In this document: positions 34,172-42,435 of the stretch, piece by piece | Position numbering within the stretch: the first letter of the stretch is position 1 | Layout of the letters: every line of letters begins with the position of its first letter | Source: Nocardiopsis metallicus | GTDB taxonomy: Bacteria; Actinomycetota; Actinomycetes; Streptosporangiales; Streptosporangiaceae | Assembly (NCBI RefSeq): GCF_014201115.1 | Contig: NZ_JACHDO010000001.1 | Coordinates: 6,572,001-6,636,000 of the forward strand | Direction: 5' to 3' | Length of the DNA stretch: 64,000 nt | Notes under the pieces: generated by a model | What the model was told of the DNA's origin: nothing | What the model saw: only the letters and a program-made list of their open reading frames with translations | Databases searched by the model: none | Made by a program: the position numbers and the translations under genes

Positions 34172-34984
34172 TTAGCGGGGGAGGCTGGGCGCGTAGGCAG
34201 TACCGCGCACGGCTGCGGCGACCAGGCCCAAGAGCTCCTCGGACAGGCCGGGGGCCATCGCCAGGGTGCAGACCGAAGCGGTGGTGTGGTCGCTGCCGTC
34301 ACTGTCGGCCACCACGGCACCGGACTCACGAGCGATGAGGGCTCCGGCGGCCATGTCCCAGGGGTGGTTGCCGAGGGTGAGACTGGCGTCCAGCGTGCCG
34401 TCGGCCACCAACGCCAGGTCAGCGGCGGCTGACCCCAGGCGGCGCAGGCGCTCGACCCTTGCGGCCAGCTCCTGGTCCAAGGCGAAGGCGATGAGATTGC
34501 GCTCCTGGGCGCCCTGCCCGGTGCCGTAGTCGCCCAGGGCCACCATCGCTTCGGCCAAGCGGGTGCGCTGGCTGGCCCGGATCGATTCGCCATCGCGGTG
34601 GGCGCCGTGGCCGGCCGCCGCCCAGTAGCGGCGACCCAGCAGGGGCAGGGCGATGACGCCGACCACGGGTGCGCTGCCGCGGACCAGGGCCAGACTGATG
34701 CCGCACACCGGCAGTCCGCGCGCGAAGTTCGCGGTTCCGTCCACAGGGTCAAGCACCCAGAAGGCAGAGGTAGGGCCGGTGTGGCCTCCCTCCTCACCAA
34801 GGAACCCCAATTCGGGTGTGGCGCGGGCCATGTGGGCGCGTACGGTGCGTTCGACGTCCAGGTCGATGTCGGTGACCAGATCGCGTTCGTCCTTGGCACT
34901 CACATGCGCCGGAGGACGGAAGCGTTCCACGGCCAGGTCCATGGCCTGGTGCGCCAGGCCCAGCAGGTTGGAAAGGTTCCTCAC
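34172..34984 (-). CDS. inositol monophosphatase family protein
   Basis: A 270-residue IMPase-fold phosphatase. Motifs: ELGFLGEEGG (metal Glu), VLDPVDGTANFARGLPVCG (DPxDGTxNF, three metal ligands) and HPWDMAAGALIARESGAVV (WDxAAG, the last ligand). All Mg/Li-binding residues are present, so it is likely active on inositol phosphate, fructose-1,6-bisphosphate, histidinol phosphate or a related substrate. Single gene, convergent with the TrmO-like gene. Confidence 0.85.
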   Translation of the reverse strand: MRNLSNLLGLAHQAMDLAVERFRPPAHVSAKDERDLVTDIDLDVERTVRAHMARATPELGFLGEEGGHTGPTSAFWVLDPVDGTANFARGLPVCGISLALVRGSAPVVGVIALPLLGRRYWAAAGHGAHRDGESIRASQRTRLAEAMVALGDYGTGQGAQERNLIAFALDQELAARVERLRRLGSAAADLALVADGTLDASLTLGNHPWDMAAGALIARESGAVVADSDGSDHTTASVCTLAMAPGLSEELLGLVAAAVRGTAYAPSLPR

Positions 34985-35055
34985 GCGTGCAGGTGGCTTT
35001 CTAGGTGTGCGACAGGTGACGTTCGAGTTAGCTCAGGGTTCTGGTCTGTGAGGCA

Positions 35056-35150
35056 CCGAGCCTATGCTCCACCCCGGAAGAGTGCCAGGACTCCCACCTC
35101 GGCCCTGAGGCTGCCCTTCCAGTGGTCAGGCTTTGTCCACGGCTGCCAGC
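35056..35150 (-). pseudogene. remnant of the C-terminus of a DUF397-neighbour protein
   Basis: On the minus strand the stretch reads WQPWTKPDHWKGSLRAEVGV then LALF, a close match to the end of the protein at 35703-36131 (KAQAWMKSGYWKGRLGADVG then VLALF). The DNA is also alike (for example the shared tgcccttccagt). Only about 30 codons remain, without a proper start. It is a truncated duplicate. Confidence 0.65.
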
Positions 35151-35241
35151 GGCGCTGACGTTGTCCCCTGCGGACAACACCGAACAGGTGCCGATCTGAT
35201 CGGACCGGCCTGACATATGCCCGAGGTGACTGGGGGCGGGA

Positions 35242-35271
35242 CGGGCCCTGAGGGGATGGCCTCGGGGCCCG
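35242..35271 (-). terminator. terminator hairpin after the DUF397 gene
   Basis: cgggccctgagg (35242-35253) pairs with cctcggggcccg (35260-35271), a 12-bp stem with one G-T pair and a 6-nt loop, about 90 bp past the stop at 35362. Confidence 0.6.
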
Positions 35272-35361
35272 CTTGTCTGCCGTCTTGGCTCTTAGCCCGT
35301 AACAGACTCGGTACGGCACATCAGCGCTCTGACAACGGCCCGCGCCGCGCGGTTCAGGTTG

Positions 35362-35568
35362 CTAGGCCGCGGTCTTCACCAGGGCCGCCCACTCACCGCC
35401 GGTGAACCCGAGCTGGGCCAGCGTCGGGTTCTGGGTGTCCCCCATCACCACGGAGCCGCCCTGGACGAGCTTGGCCGCGGTGCAGTTGCTAGCTCCCTGG
35501 GACGGCTCCGGCTTGTGCCAGACGCCGAGAGTGAGGGACCTACGGCCCTTGGTCTCCACAATCTTCAT
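35362..35568 (-). CDS. DUF397 protein
   Basis: A 68-residue DUF397 protein: VWHKPEPSQGASNCTAAKLV, SVVMGDTQNP, LGFTGGEWAALVKTAA. The Trp, Cys and GExW positions follow the family consensus (W.KSS.S...NCVEV...; FTxxEWxAF). DUF397 proteins (BldB/WhiJ-associated type) usually accompany XRE-DUF5753 regulators and behave like small toxin or effector partners. No XRE gene is adjacent; the nearest is at 37229. ATG 35568 has AGGAAG upstream. Confidence 0.75.
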   Translation of the reverse strand: MKIVETKGRRSLTLGVWHKPEPSQGASNCTAAKLVQGGSVVMGDTQNPTLAQLGFTGGEWAALVKTAA

Positions 35569-35702
35569 ACGTAGTCTTCTTCCTATTCCGATATCGGTCG
35601 GACGCCCCGAGGGCGGCTGCCACCGCAATCCCCGGGGAATGGGCCCGTGCGGGCCCTACGGTGCTCCCACCCATCTCAGGTGGGGGGCACCGAGTCTGTG
35701 TT

Positions 35703-36131
35703 TCACTCCTGGAACAGAGCCAGAACTCCCACATCGGCCCCGAGCCTGCCCTTCCAGTAGCCAGACTTCATCCACGCCTGAGCTTTGCTGGTCCAGGTGC
35801 GACCGGTCTGAGGGAGGCCTGCCCACCACCAGTTCAGATCGCGCATGTGGTGAGGCTGGAAGAGGCCTGTTCCCCACGGGCGCAGAATGACGCTGCCCGC
35901 CGGGTGAGGGGCCACCCCGGGCCGGGCGGGCGCCTCATGCCACACCCGCTGATCATCCACGTGCACACGGATCGCGGCCACCACCCGGCCGTCCTTGACC
36001 ACGCGCAGATCCACGGTGTCTCCCTCCACCACCGGCGTCAGCCCGTCTGCCTTGGCGGCGTCCACCAGGCTGTCGATCAGAGCGTCGCGCTTGATTGGGG
36101 CCTGCGGTTCAGTGAGCGACTGCGGTGGCAT
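35703..36131 (-). CDS. hypothetical protein
   Basis: A 142-residue protein of no recognised family. The middle (GDTVDLRVVKDGRVVAAIRV, HVDDQRVWHEAPARPG) is beta-rich and the end (WTSKAQAWMKSGYWKGRLGA, DVGVLALFQ) is conserved in the remnant at 35056-35150, so the C-terminus has been duplicated. ATG 36131 has AGCAGGACC upstream. Located between a DUF397 gene and an anti-sigma-like ATPase gene, on the same strand. Confidence 0.55.
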   Translation of the reverse strand: MPPQSLTEPQAPIKRDALIDSLVDAAKADGLTPVVEGDTVDLRVVKDGRVVAAIRVHVDDQRVWHEAPARPGVAPHPAGSVILRPWGTGLFQPHHMRDLNWWWAGLPQTGRTWTSKAQAWMKSGYWKGRLGADVGVLALFQE

Positions 36132-36451
36132 GGTCCTGCTCTCGTGTGTGCGGGTTGATGTGGCTGGAGAGGGCCCTGGTGCCTCGTCTTTGGCTGGAGA
36201 TCTGCTGCTCGAATCCCAGCTCAGCTCGGCGTTATCGGCGCGCTCCACCTGCTCCAGGACTTCTCTTCACCTGCTCGGCAGTGCGCTCGCTGCGCTCAGG
36301 CAGGAGCGCGTTGTTGGAGGTTGAGCTCAAGCACCGGGGTTCCTTCTGAGGCAGGTGTGATCCCCGGGTCCCGCTGAGCCGGTGCGGGACCCGGGGTGGC
36401 GCGATCGACGGAAAGTCCAGGAGCGGTGGGCACATCGTCGGTGGCGCCTGT
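36132..36451. other. gene-free stretch containing a strong hairpin
   Basis: No convincing coding frame. The hairpin at 36362-36396 is the only clear structure; the promoter of the hypothetical gene at 35703-36131 probably lies at the left side. Confidence 0.5.
36362..36396 (-). terminator. 13-bp perfect hairpin after the HATPase gene
   Basis: ccccgggtcccgc (36362-36374) pairs perfectly with gcgggacccgggg (36384-36396), 9-nt loop. It lies 56 bp past the stop of the HATPase gene (36452). Confidence 0.7.
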
Positions 36452-36946
36452 TCAGGGGAGTTCGATGTGGGCGGAGACAGTGAGTGGGGTGCCAGCGTTG
36501 CCCTCCCACCACCAGTCCACGCTCAACCGCCGGACCTCGTTGAGTCCGCCGCTGCCGTCCGCGCGCTCCTCGGGAAAGGACTGACGCTCGGTGAACAAGG
36601 GCGGGCCTCCGTCGGTGACCGCCACCGTGAGAAGGAACTTGGAGTTCGTGAGCTCAACCTTGAGGGAGCCCACGGGCGTGCCAGAGCGGGTGTGCTTGAG
36701 GGCGTTGTCCATCAGCAACCACGCCACTTTCGCAGCCCGGCCGGAGATGACGACCGCCTGATCGGAGCCGTCGAGGCTTTCGCGGGTGCGGTCCTGGACC
36801 CAGTTCTGAGCGGCCATGGCGGCCGAGTGGGTAGGGCCCACGAGGATGCCGCGCTTGCCGGCCTGGGAGTAGAGCAGCTCCTGGTACAGCGGGGGTGGCC
36901 CTTGAGCGGACCTAGTGCGTGGTGGTCGGTTCACTGTAGACTGCAC
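36452..36946 (-). CDS. RsbW-like ATP-binding protein (HATPase_c, anti-sigma type)
   Basis: A 164-residue protein. AKVAWLLMDNALKHTRSGTP contains the N-box (DNALKH), VAVTDGGPPLF is the G1-like DxGG, and SVDWWWEGNAGTPLTVSAHI matches the end of the short actinobacterial HATPases related to RsbW/SpoIIAB. These bind ATP and may phosphorylate anti-anti-sigma factors or sequester regulators. The GTG at 36946 has GAGGTGAG upstream. It is divergent from the XRE-DUF5753/DUF397 pair, an arrangement common in Streptomyces. Confidence 0.75.
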   Translation of the reverse strand: MQSTVNRPPRTRSAQGPPPLYQELLYSQAGKRGILVGPTHSAAMAAQNWVQDRTRESLDGSDQAVVISGRAAKVAWLLMDNALKHTRSGTPVGSLKVELTNSKFLLTVAVTDGGPPLFTERQSFPEERADGSGGLNEVRRLSVDWWWEGNAGTPLTVSAHIELP

Positions 36947-37093
36947 GTCGTCTCACCTCGGGTTTCGTCGCCTGACCAGGTGGGACATCTGCTCCGGTGG
37001 CCGCGCCTTCCCAGTTCGGCCCCCGGGGCATTTTTTATGCCAAATGTCCTGTTTGGTGCACTTGATGCGTTTTGACTATTCGCACCGAGTGGT

Positions 37094-37107
37094 GGTGTGA
37101 CCACACC
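37094..37107. promoter_or_regulatory. palindrome in the divergent intergenic region (possible operator)
   Basis: ggtgtg-ac-cacacc is a perfect 14-bp inverted repeat located between the divergent HATPase (start 36946) and XRE (start 37229) genes. Its place and symmetry fit an operator for the XRE regulator; binding is inferred. Confidence 0.45.
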
Positions 37108-37228
37108 GTCGCACTCCGAGGGTGGTCGAGAAAAGCCCATGCTGGAAGGTGGGCGTTCAGGTATTGCCCGATGCGGGAAATGACAAGTTTCAGTAGACTT
37201 TCAGCAAGCGACCTGGAACAATGCGAAT

Positions 37229-38035
37229 ATGGAGGAATTCGATCCCCGCCATGCTAGGTTCGGCCAAGCCATGGCCAAAGCCCGCAGGCGTGCCGGGAGG
37301 AATCAAGACTCCTTGGCTCGACACCTGGGGTGGTCACCCGGGCATATCTCCCATATTGAGAGTGGAAGGAGGAAACTGGACGAGTCCAGAGTCGGCACAG
37401 TCGACACGTTCCTGTCCGCGAACAACCGACTCGTTCGTCTGTACGAAGAGATCTATCAAGCAGGAAGAATCGACTGGCTGGGCCAACTGCATCGTTTGCA
37501 GATCGAGTCCGAGATGATCCGTGAGTACCAAGCGAATCTTTTCCCAGGGCAGCTCCAGCAGCCGGCGTATGCCAAGATGGCTGTTTCGTCAGGAGCTCCA
37601 TGGCTGTCCGCTAAGGAGATCCAGCAGCGAGTCAACTTCCGGACTCAGTGGAGGAAGGATCTCCTTCGGGAGGATGGCCCTCGGTACCACGTCGTCTTAG
37701 ACGACATAACGGTTGTCCGGCCGATTGGTCCGCCAGAGATCATGCGAGACCAGATCGAGGCCACCCTCAAACTCGCGGAGAGTGGCCGGATCGTTCTCCA
37801 GATGCATGGATGGGACCAACACCCACATGCTGGCCTGGACGGACCGTTCTCCGTGATCACGTCCGCGTCCGCTCCCGATATGGTGCATGTCGAGTCCATC
37901 TACGGGGGCTCGCAGACTGATACTGCGCACGACGTGCGCAACTTCGGGATGCTGTTCAGCACGCTGCAGGCGACCGCGAGGTCTCCTCAGCAAAGCATCA
38001 CCTTTCTGAAGGAAATGAGAACGAAGTATGAGTGA
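37229..38035 (+). CDS. XRE-family regulator with DUF5753 (Scr1-type antitoxin-like)
   Basis: A 268-residue protein. HTH at about residues 10-65 (AMAKARRRAGRNQDSLARHL, GWSPGHISHIESGRRKLDES). DUF5753 follows (ANLFPGQLQQPAYAKMAVSS, YHVVLDDITVVRPIG, VESIYGG, FGMLFSTLQATARSPQQSIT). Length and domain order are standard. It overlaps the start of the DUF397 gene by 8 bp, the classic two-gene unit that behaves as a development or toxin-antitoxin-like regulator pair. GC content is lower than in the neighbours. Confidence 0.88.
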   Translation: MEEFDPRHARFGQAMAKARRRAGRNQDSLARHLGWSPGHISHIESGRRKLDESRVGTVDTFLSANNRLVRLYEEIYQAGRIDWLGQLHRLQIESEMIREYQANLFPGQLQQPAYAKMAVSSGAPWLSAKEIQQRVNFRTQWRKDLLREDGPRYHVVLDDITVVRPIGPPEIMRDQIEATLKLAESGRIVLQMHGWDQHPHAGLDGPFSVITSASAPDMVHVESIYGGSQTDTAHDVRNFGMLFSTLQATARSPQQSITFLKEMRTKYE

Positions 38036-38195
38036 CTGGCACAAGTCCAGCTACAGCAGCGGCGGACAGAACTGCGTCGAGGTCGCGGAGGGTCCCAGCA
38101 CCCTGGTGCGCGACACCCAGAACCGAGAGCTCGGCCACCTGGCCGTTTCGACCACCGAGTGGTCGGCCCTGCTCGCCGCAGTGAGCACCAAGTAG
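38028..38195 (+). CDS. DUF397 protein paired with the XRE-DUF5753 regulator
   Basis: A 55-residue protein, MSDWHKSSYSSGGQNCVEV to TEWSALLAAVSTK. It is a textbook DUF397: WHKSSYS, NCVEVA, VRDTQNRELG, TEWSALL. The ATG lies inside the last codons of the upstream gene (8-bp overlap) so the two are coupled. Confidence 0.9.
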   Translation: MSDWHKSSYSSGGQNCVEVAEGPSTLVRDTQNRELGHLAVSTTEWSALLAAVSTK

Positions 38196-38217
38196 CACCC
38201 AGGTAGCAGCATGAAAT

Positions 38218-38248
38218 CGGCCCCCGCCAAGCGACGTGGCGGGGGCCG
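38218..38248 (+). terminator. terminator hairpin after the XRE/DUF397 operon
   Basis: cggcccccgcca (38218-38229) pairs perfectly with tggcgggggccg (38237-38248), 7-nt loop, 22 bp after the DUF397 stop. Confidence 0.75.
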
Positions 38249-38304
38249 AGCAGTGTCCGGACCTCACCAGAGTAACCCCAATGCAGGCTCATACAAGGGA
38301 AGAC

Positions 38305-38703
38305 ATGACCACACAAGACCAGACGAACACCGACCTGCCGCCCGAAGCCAACGGGAACGAGAAGTGGCACGACACCACCGACTCGGTGTGGATGCGCTCC
38401 TCCCTGTCCAACCCCGACTCCGAGGCGATCGTCGAGGTCGCCGAGTTCGACGACGGCTTCCGCGCGGTGCGCGACGGCAAGTCCCCGGAGAAGGGCACGC
38501 TCTTCTTCACCCCCGAGGAGTGGGAGGCCTTCGTCCTGGGCGCCCGCGACGGCGAGTTCGACATCCCCGAGGAGTACCTCACCGAAGAAGAGATCAAGAT
38601 CCAGCGCGGCCAGACCGAGGTCGAGGCGACCTGGGTGCCTTCCCCGCTGAACCGCCCTGAGATTCTGGAGGCCTACGAGCGACGCCAGGCAGAGCAAGCC
38701 TGA
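38305..38703 (+). CDS. DUF397-domain protein with acidic extensions
   Basis: A 132-residue protein. The centre (VWMRSSLSNPDSEAIVEVAE, FDDGFRAVRDGKSPEKGTLF, FTPEEWEAFVLGARDGEFD) follows the DUF397 consensus but lacks the Cys. N- and C-terminal acidic tails are additional. ATG 38305 has AAGGGA upstream. It follows a terminator, so it is likely a separate transcript from the upstream XRE/DUF397 unit. Confidence 0.72.
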   Translation: MTTQDQTNTDLPPEANGNEKWHDTTDSVWMRSSLSNPDSEAIVEVAEFDDGFRAVRDGKSPEKGTLFFTPEEWEAFVLGARDGEFDIPEEYLTEEEIKIQRGQTEVEATWVPSPLNRPEILEAYERRQAEQA

Positions 38704-38934
38704 GAACGAGATGCCGACCCGTGCCTACCCGTGGCCGGTTTGACCGTCAGGTCCGGGCCCAGATGGGACCCTGTGGATACAGTTCTCTGTTGCAATAGAG
38801 CGCCCGCCTCGCCCCGCCCGCCGTACTTCTCACCGAGCTGCGCGACGCCCACGCCGGAAGCGAAACGCACCTCAAGGAAGTGCTGGAGTGCTCTATGGCC
38901 TGCGCCCGCTCACCGGAGGCTTCCAGAACGGCGT
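38704..38934. other. intergenic stretch between convergent genes
   Basis: About 230 bp with no believable gene. It has a locally AT-richer segment (38771-38800) but no clear hairpin. Nothing else recognised. Confidence 0.4.
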
Positions 38935-40086
38935 CTACGCCTGGGGCGCCCCCAACCTCGGTGGAAGCGTGTTCTCCGGGTCATCCAGCCACACCCGTTG
39001 CCCGTGTGGTGTGACAGTCACACCGAATCGTGTGTGTGGAGGCCTACCCACCATCACCCACCACCGGTAGGCCGACTCCAGTTCCGCGAACAGCCGCCGT
39101 GATCCGTGCTGGCGCACGGGATACTCGGCACGTCCGGGTTCGACTCGCCAAGAGGCCCACGACTGCGAGTTAGGGTCCATCAGGTACACCGTGTACCGCT
39201 CAGAGGTGGGATCGTCGTGGTCGTAGACTAGGGTCGACAACATCCCCGGCACACAAAGGCCGATCGCGAAGCTGGCGTCGAAGTCACCCACAGGCTCATA
39301 AGGGTGCAAAGAAGTGGTCGCTTCACTGACCTCGTGTTCAGCCCGTACCCGCTCCTCGACCGAGCCGTGCGCAGGGCGTTGGGCACGTGTCCACATGAAC
39401 GCGGCATCACCGCCGAAGCGACCCACGGCCTCCCCGCGGTCGACCAGGAGCCGCAGGAGCGCACCGCTGTGGAAGGCCGTGCCGAACGGAACCACCAGAA
39501 CCCCACCTGATCGGGCCTGCTCCACCCACGCATAGGGGATGGTGTTCACAGCTGCGGTCGCCATGACCCGATCGAACGGGGCCCGTGGCGGGTGCCCCTT
39601 CTCTCCGTCCGCGGTGACAACCTCAACTGGCCACCCTGCCTGCTGCAGCGCTACGGTGGCTCGCTCGGCCAACTGCGTGTCGATCTCGACCGTGGTGACG
39701 TTCTGGGCCCCTACCACCGACGCCAACAGAGCGGCGTTGTACCCGCTTCCTGTGCCGATCTCCAGCACGGACAGACCAGGAGAGAGGTCGGCGGTCTCCA
39801 GCATCATGGCGACCACGGTGGGCATGGAAGCGGTGGAAGACACGTATCCGCGCCCTGAGGCTTCCCCGTCATCGAGCTGCACCGCGATGGGAGCGTCGGT
39901 GTAGCAGGCGTGCAGCCACGCTGTTGGGTCATCGTCGCGGCGCAGCGGCTCAGGTCGGCCATCCGCGTTGCGGACCCAGATCGTGTCGGGGATGAAGTGG
40001 TGGCGAGGCACCTGGAGGAAGCTGTCCCGCCACGCCGAGGGCATCTGGTCGGCGAGACGGGACAGCAAAAGGTGAAGGTCGCTCAC
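38935..40086 (-). CDS. PIMT-like O-methyltransferase A (candidate RiPP aspartate methyltransferase)
   Basis: A 383-residue member of the protein L-isoaspartyl methyltransferase (PCMT/PIMT) family with a long C-terminal extension. Motifs: STASMPTVVAMMLE (family substrate motif), LEIGTGSGYNAALL (SAM motif I), NVTTVEIDTQLAERA (motif II), APFDRVMATAAVNTIPYAWV and GGVLVVPFG. RiPP-associated PIMT homologues methylate Asp in a peptide, leading to aspartimide or isoaspartate. The GTG at 40086 overlaps the stop of a 37-residue peptide gene (GTGA), making that peptide the best substrate candidate. Paralogues: 40491-41690, 48860-50113 and the split gene at 52624/58560. Confidence 0.82.
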   Translation of the reverse strand: MSDLHLLLSRLADQMPSAWRDSFLQVPRHHFIPDTIWVRNADGRPEPLRRDDDPTAWLHACYTDAPIAVQLDDGEASGRGYVSSTASMPTVVAMMLETADLSPGLSVLEIGTGSGYNAALLASVVGAQNVTTVEIDTQLAERATVALQQAGWPVEVVTADGEKGHPPRAPFDRVMATAAVNTIPYAWVEQARSGGVLVVPFGTAFHSGALLRLLVDRGEAVGRFGGDAAFMWTRAQRPAHGSVEERVRAEHEVSEATTSLHPYEPVGDFDASFAIGLCVPGMLSTLVYDHDDPTSERYTVYLMDPNSQSWASWRVEPGRAEYPVRQHGSRRLFAELESAYRWWVMVGRPPHTRFGVTVTPHGQRVWLDDPENTLPPRLGAPQA

Positions 40087-40196
40087 TTGTCGTCTCGCTC
40101 GTGCTTACCGCCGCCGGAGCCTCCATCGTTGGGAGAAGACGGGGGCGGCTTGTCCCTTTGACCATCCCAGCGAGACGGGTCGTCATGCTTAGCCAT
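40083..40196 (-). CDS. small Asp/Pro/Gly/Lys-rich peptide coupled to methyltransferase A (candidate RiPP precursor)
   Basis: A 37-residue peptide starting MAKHDDPSRWDGQRDKPPPS and ending in a GGSGGGK-type tail. ATG 40196 follows GAGGAAGTCCCC, a good ribosome site. The stop overlaps the methyltransferase start by GTGA. It contains a Trp-Asp-Gly step; Asp-Gly is the classic aspartimide-forming dipeptide. The peptide before methyltransferase D shows the same ten-residue pattern D-P-x-[RQ]-[WR]-[DG]-G-x-[RK]-D and a GGGG/EK tail. Two-gene precursor-plus-PIMT systems (imiditides) are known; assignment here is inference. Confidence 0.6.
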   Translation of the reverse strand: MAKHDDPSRWDGQRDKPPPSSPNDGGSGGGKHERDDK

Positions 40197-40490
40197 GGGG
40201 ACTTCCTCAGCGGTTCGGAGACGGTAGCACGTCTCCACGAATGTAATTCGGCTATCACCATCTGTCATGGCCTGAGGTCGAGTGCGGCCACTGACAGCTT
40301 TCCACGTGTGGGTACGCAAGATCGGGGAAACTGGTGCAGCACTCTCTCCACGCATCACACGCCCAGGCCCCTCCTGTGCGTGAAACCGGCCTCCACCAAG
40401 TCCGCTCGCATGGCTGGTCGCGCGCGTTGGGCCAAGGCATCGTCGCGATCAGGCGCCGTACTAGAACCCGGTCGTTTCGGGTAAGGAACC
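40197..40490. other. intergenic stretch upstream of the methyltransferase A peptide
   Basis: About 290 bp between the stop of methyltransferase B (40491) and the peptide gene. It is less GC-rich near 40240-40270 and should hold the promoter of the peptide/methyltransferase A unit. No gene is supported. Confidence 0.4.
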
Positions 40491-41690
40491 TCAGCAAGGC
40501 CGCCTTCGCTGTTTCGGGTCCAGCACACCGGCCGGAGCATCGACCCACAGGTGAGTTCCGCCCTGGTCCACGGTGACCCCCAACCGGTCCCGACCGGGGG
40601 AGCCAAAGCGGGTCCACTCATCCCACGCAGCGGCGATCTCGGCCCACAGGTCCCGGGACCCGTCTTGACGGGTCTCGTACGGGCTGCCTTCGGGGGTGTA
40701 CTCGCCCAGCGCCCAGGACCCGTCCGGTGTGGCCACATAGACGGTCGCTTCCCCAGCCCACTCCGGACGCTCCTCGGCTGCCTCGTAGATCGCGTACCGC
40801 AGATCCGGCACCAGGTGCCCCAGCGTGAGCTGCCATCCCTGGTTGCGGTAGGCGACCACCCGGGGATTCACCTCCGTGTGCCCGTCTCGTACCCCTGGTG
40901 CGCCCTCGTCCACGAGCTCTCTGACCCTGTGGCTGCTCGGGCGCTGAGACCTCAGCACCATGAACGGCGCATCACCCATGAAGTGGCCGGTCGCGGTGCC
41001 GTCCTCATGTACACGCAGCCGCAGTAGGACCCCGGGTGTGTTGCCCACCTCGAAAGGGGTCACGATGATCCCGTACTTCGCGCTCCGGTCCACCCACGGG
41101 AACGGGACTTCGCCGCGCGCCGCGACGGTCGACAACACCCTGTCGAACTCGTCCTCGCCAACCTCCGGGGTCCCGGCTGCGTCGGCTGCCACGACCGTGG
41201 GGTGATGGCCGGCCTGGGCGAGGTTCTTCACCGCGGTCTCGGCCAGCCCTGGGTCGATCTCGACCGAGACCACCGAGTCCTCACCCAGCGCGTGACACAA
41301 CAAGGCCGTGTTGTAGCCGGTGCCAGTCCCGATCTCCAACACCCGGTGACCCTCCCGGGCGTCGAGGGCCTGGAGCATCCGCAGGACCAGGGACGGTTGG
41401 CTGATGCTGGACGTCGGCAACCGTCCCCGACCGTCCTCGCTCACAGGTTCGCCGTCATCGACCTGGGTGACGAGAGCGAAGTCGCCAGCTACCCATCGGT
41501 CCCATCGTGGGTCCGTGGGGGTGATGGGGCACTCCCACCCGGGGTGGGCTGGGTCGGGTCCGTAGATCGTTTCGGGGAGGAAGGCGGACCGGTCGGTGGC
41601 GAGGACTGCTCGGTGCCACAGGGGGTCGGTCAAGGTGCCGGTGGTGGCTAGGGTCCGGGCCAGACCCGCCCCGGGTGGGGTGGCAGTCAT
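40491..41690 (-). CDS. PIMT-like O-methyltransferase B
   Basis: A 399-residue PCMT-family protein with the same layout as methyltransferase A: STSSISQPSLVLRMLQAL, VLEIGTGTGYNTALLCHALG, SVVSVEIDPGLAE, FDRVLSTVAARGEVPFPWVD, GIIVTPFEVG, and a C-terminal domain with GHFMGDAPFMVLRSQRPSSH. ATG 41690 overlaps by ATGA a short upstream frame that ends GGRSPSQDGQRPT (from TTG 41761). That frame shares DGQR with peptide A but has no good ribosome site. This is a likely peptide Asp methyltransferase; substrate uncertain. Confidence 0.8.
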   Translation of the reverse strand: MTATPPGAGLARTLATTGTLTDPLWHRAVLATDRSAFLPETIYGPDPAHPGWECPITPTDPRWDRWVAGDFALVTQVDDGEPVSEDGRGRLPTSSISQPSLVLRMLQALDAREGHRVLEIGTGTGYNTALLCHALGEDSVVSVEIDPGLAETAVKNLAQAGHHPTVVAADAAGTPEVGEDEFDRVLSTVAARGEVPFPWVDRSAKYGIIVTPFEVGNTPGVLLRLRVHEDGTATGHFMGDAPFMVLRSQRPSSHRVRELVDEGAPGVRDGHTEVNPRVVAYRNQGWQLTLGHLVPDLRYAIYEAAEERPEWAGEATVYVATPDGSWALGEYTPEGSPYETRQDGSRDLWAEIAAAWDEWTRFGSPGRDRLGVTVDQGGTHLWVDAPAGVLDPKQRRRPC

Positions 41691-41851
41691 GTGGGGCGCT
41701 GTCCGTCCTGAGAGGGGGAACGTCCACCCAGCAGGTGCGCACCATCATGGCCGATGTGCAAACGCAGCTGGATGCGTCAGGGCAGGTATTCATGGATGAG
41801 CAGGCGACGTGAGGCTGCCCGGAAGTACCCGAATCAGGAGAACGCCCCTGC

Positions 41852-42435
41852 TCACGTCATGAGTGCGGTGGTGAGCTTGCTCAGGAACCGATGCATCTGC
41901 GGATCCAGACGGCGCTTGACCCACACAGCGGGGTCGTCGATAGCGAGCCACTCCACCGAACGGGCCTCACGCTCGTCGATGCACAGTTCTTGAGTTCGGT
42001 CGCCCATGAGCACGAACCACAAGGTCACGTCGATGTGCGACTCCTCTCCACGGGTTTGCGTGACAGACAGGAATAGGGGTTGGTCACCGAAGCCGTCGTG
42101 GAACTTCGGACTGATCGCCAGCTCCTCACGGATCTCCCGCTCGGCCGTGTGGCGCGGATCCTCGTCCGGGTCCACATGTCCACCTGGAAGGAGCCAGGAG
42201 TCAGCTTTCACATGGTCCACGACCATGACCTCGCGGGTCTTGTCGTCCAGGAGCGCGCAGTAGACCGCCAGGTGCTTGGGGGCACATCAGGCTTACGTAC
42301 CCGGAACAACGGGGCGCCCGAGCCGATCCACGTGAGAATATCTGCTTGATCAGCGGCTTCCTTGGCATCGACTGGACGTACTCGGGCAACGAGATCGCTC
42401 ACCACCGAGCGCGACGGGTCCTGGAGCGCTGACAT
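41852..42435 (-). pseudogene. NUDIX hydrolase with a one-base frameshift
   Basis: The ATG at 42435 (GGGAGGTTTGTG upstream) begins MSALQDPSRSVVSDLVARVR and runs to VRKPDVPP near 42275. The frame then shifts: the next phase continues KHLAVYCALLDDKTREVMVV and carries the Nudix box GGHVDPDEDPRHTAEREIRE to 41852. One extra C in the C5 run at about 42278-42282 restores a protein of about 194 residues. It is either a recently broken gene or a base-call error. The Nudix box residues (G, E, REXXEE) are intact. Confidence 0.75.

Noticed and set aside
41455..41793. Cys/Ser/Thr-rich frame beginning MNTCPDASSCVCTS just before methyltransferase B, tempting as a RiPP precursor
   Set aside because: It has no ribosome site, runs over 230 bp into the methyltransferase in another phase and becomes His/Pro/Arg-rich; no sign of selection can be seen.
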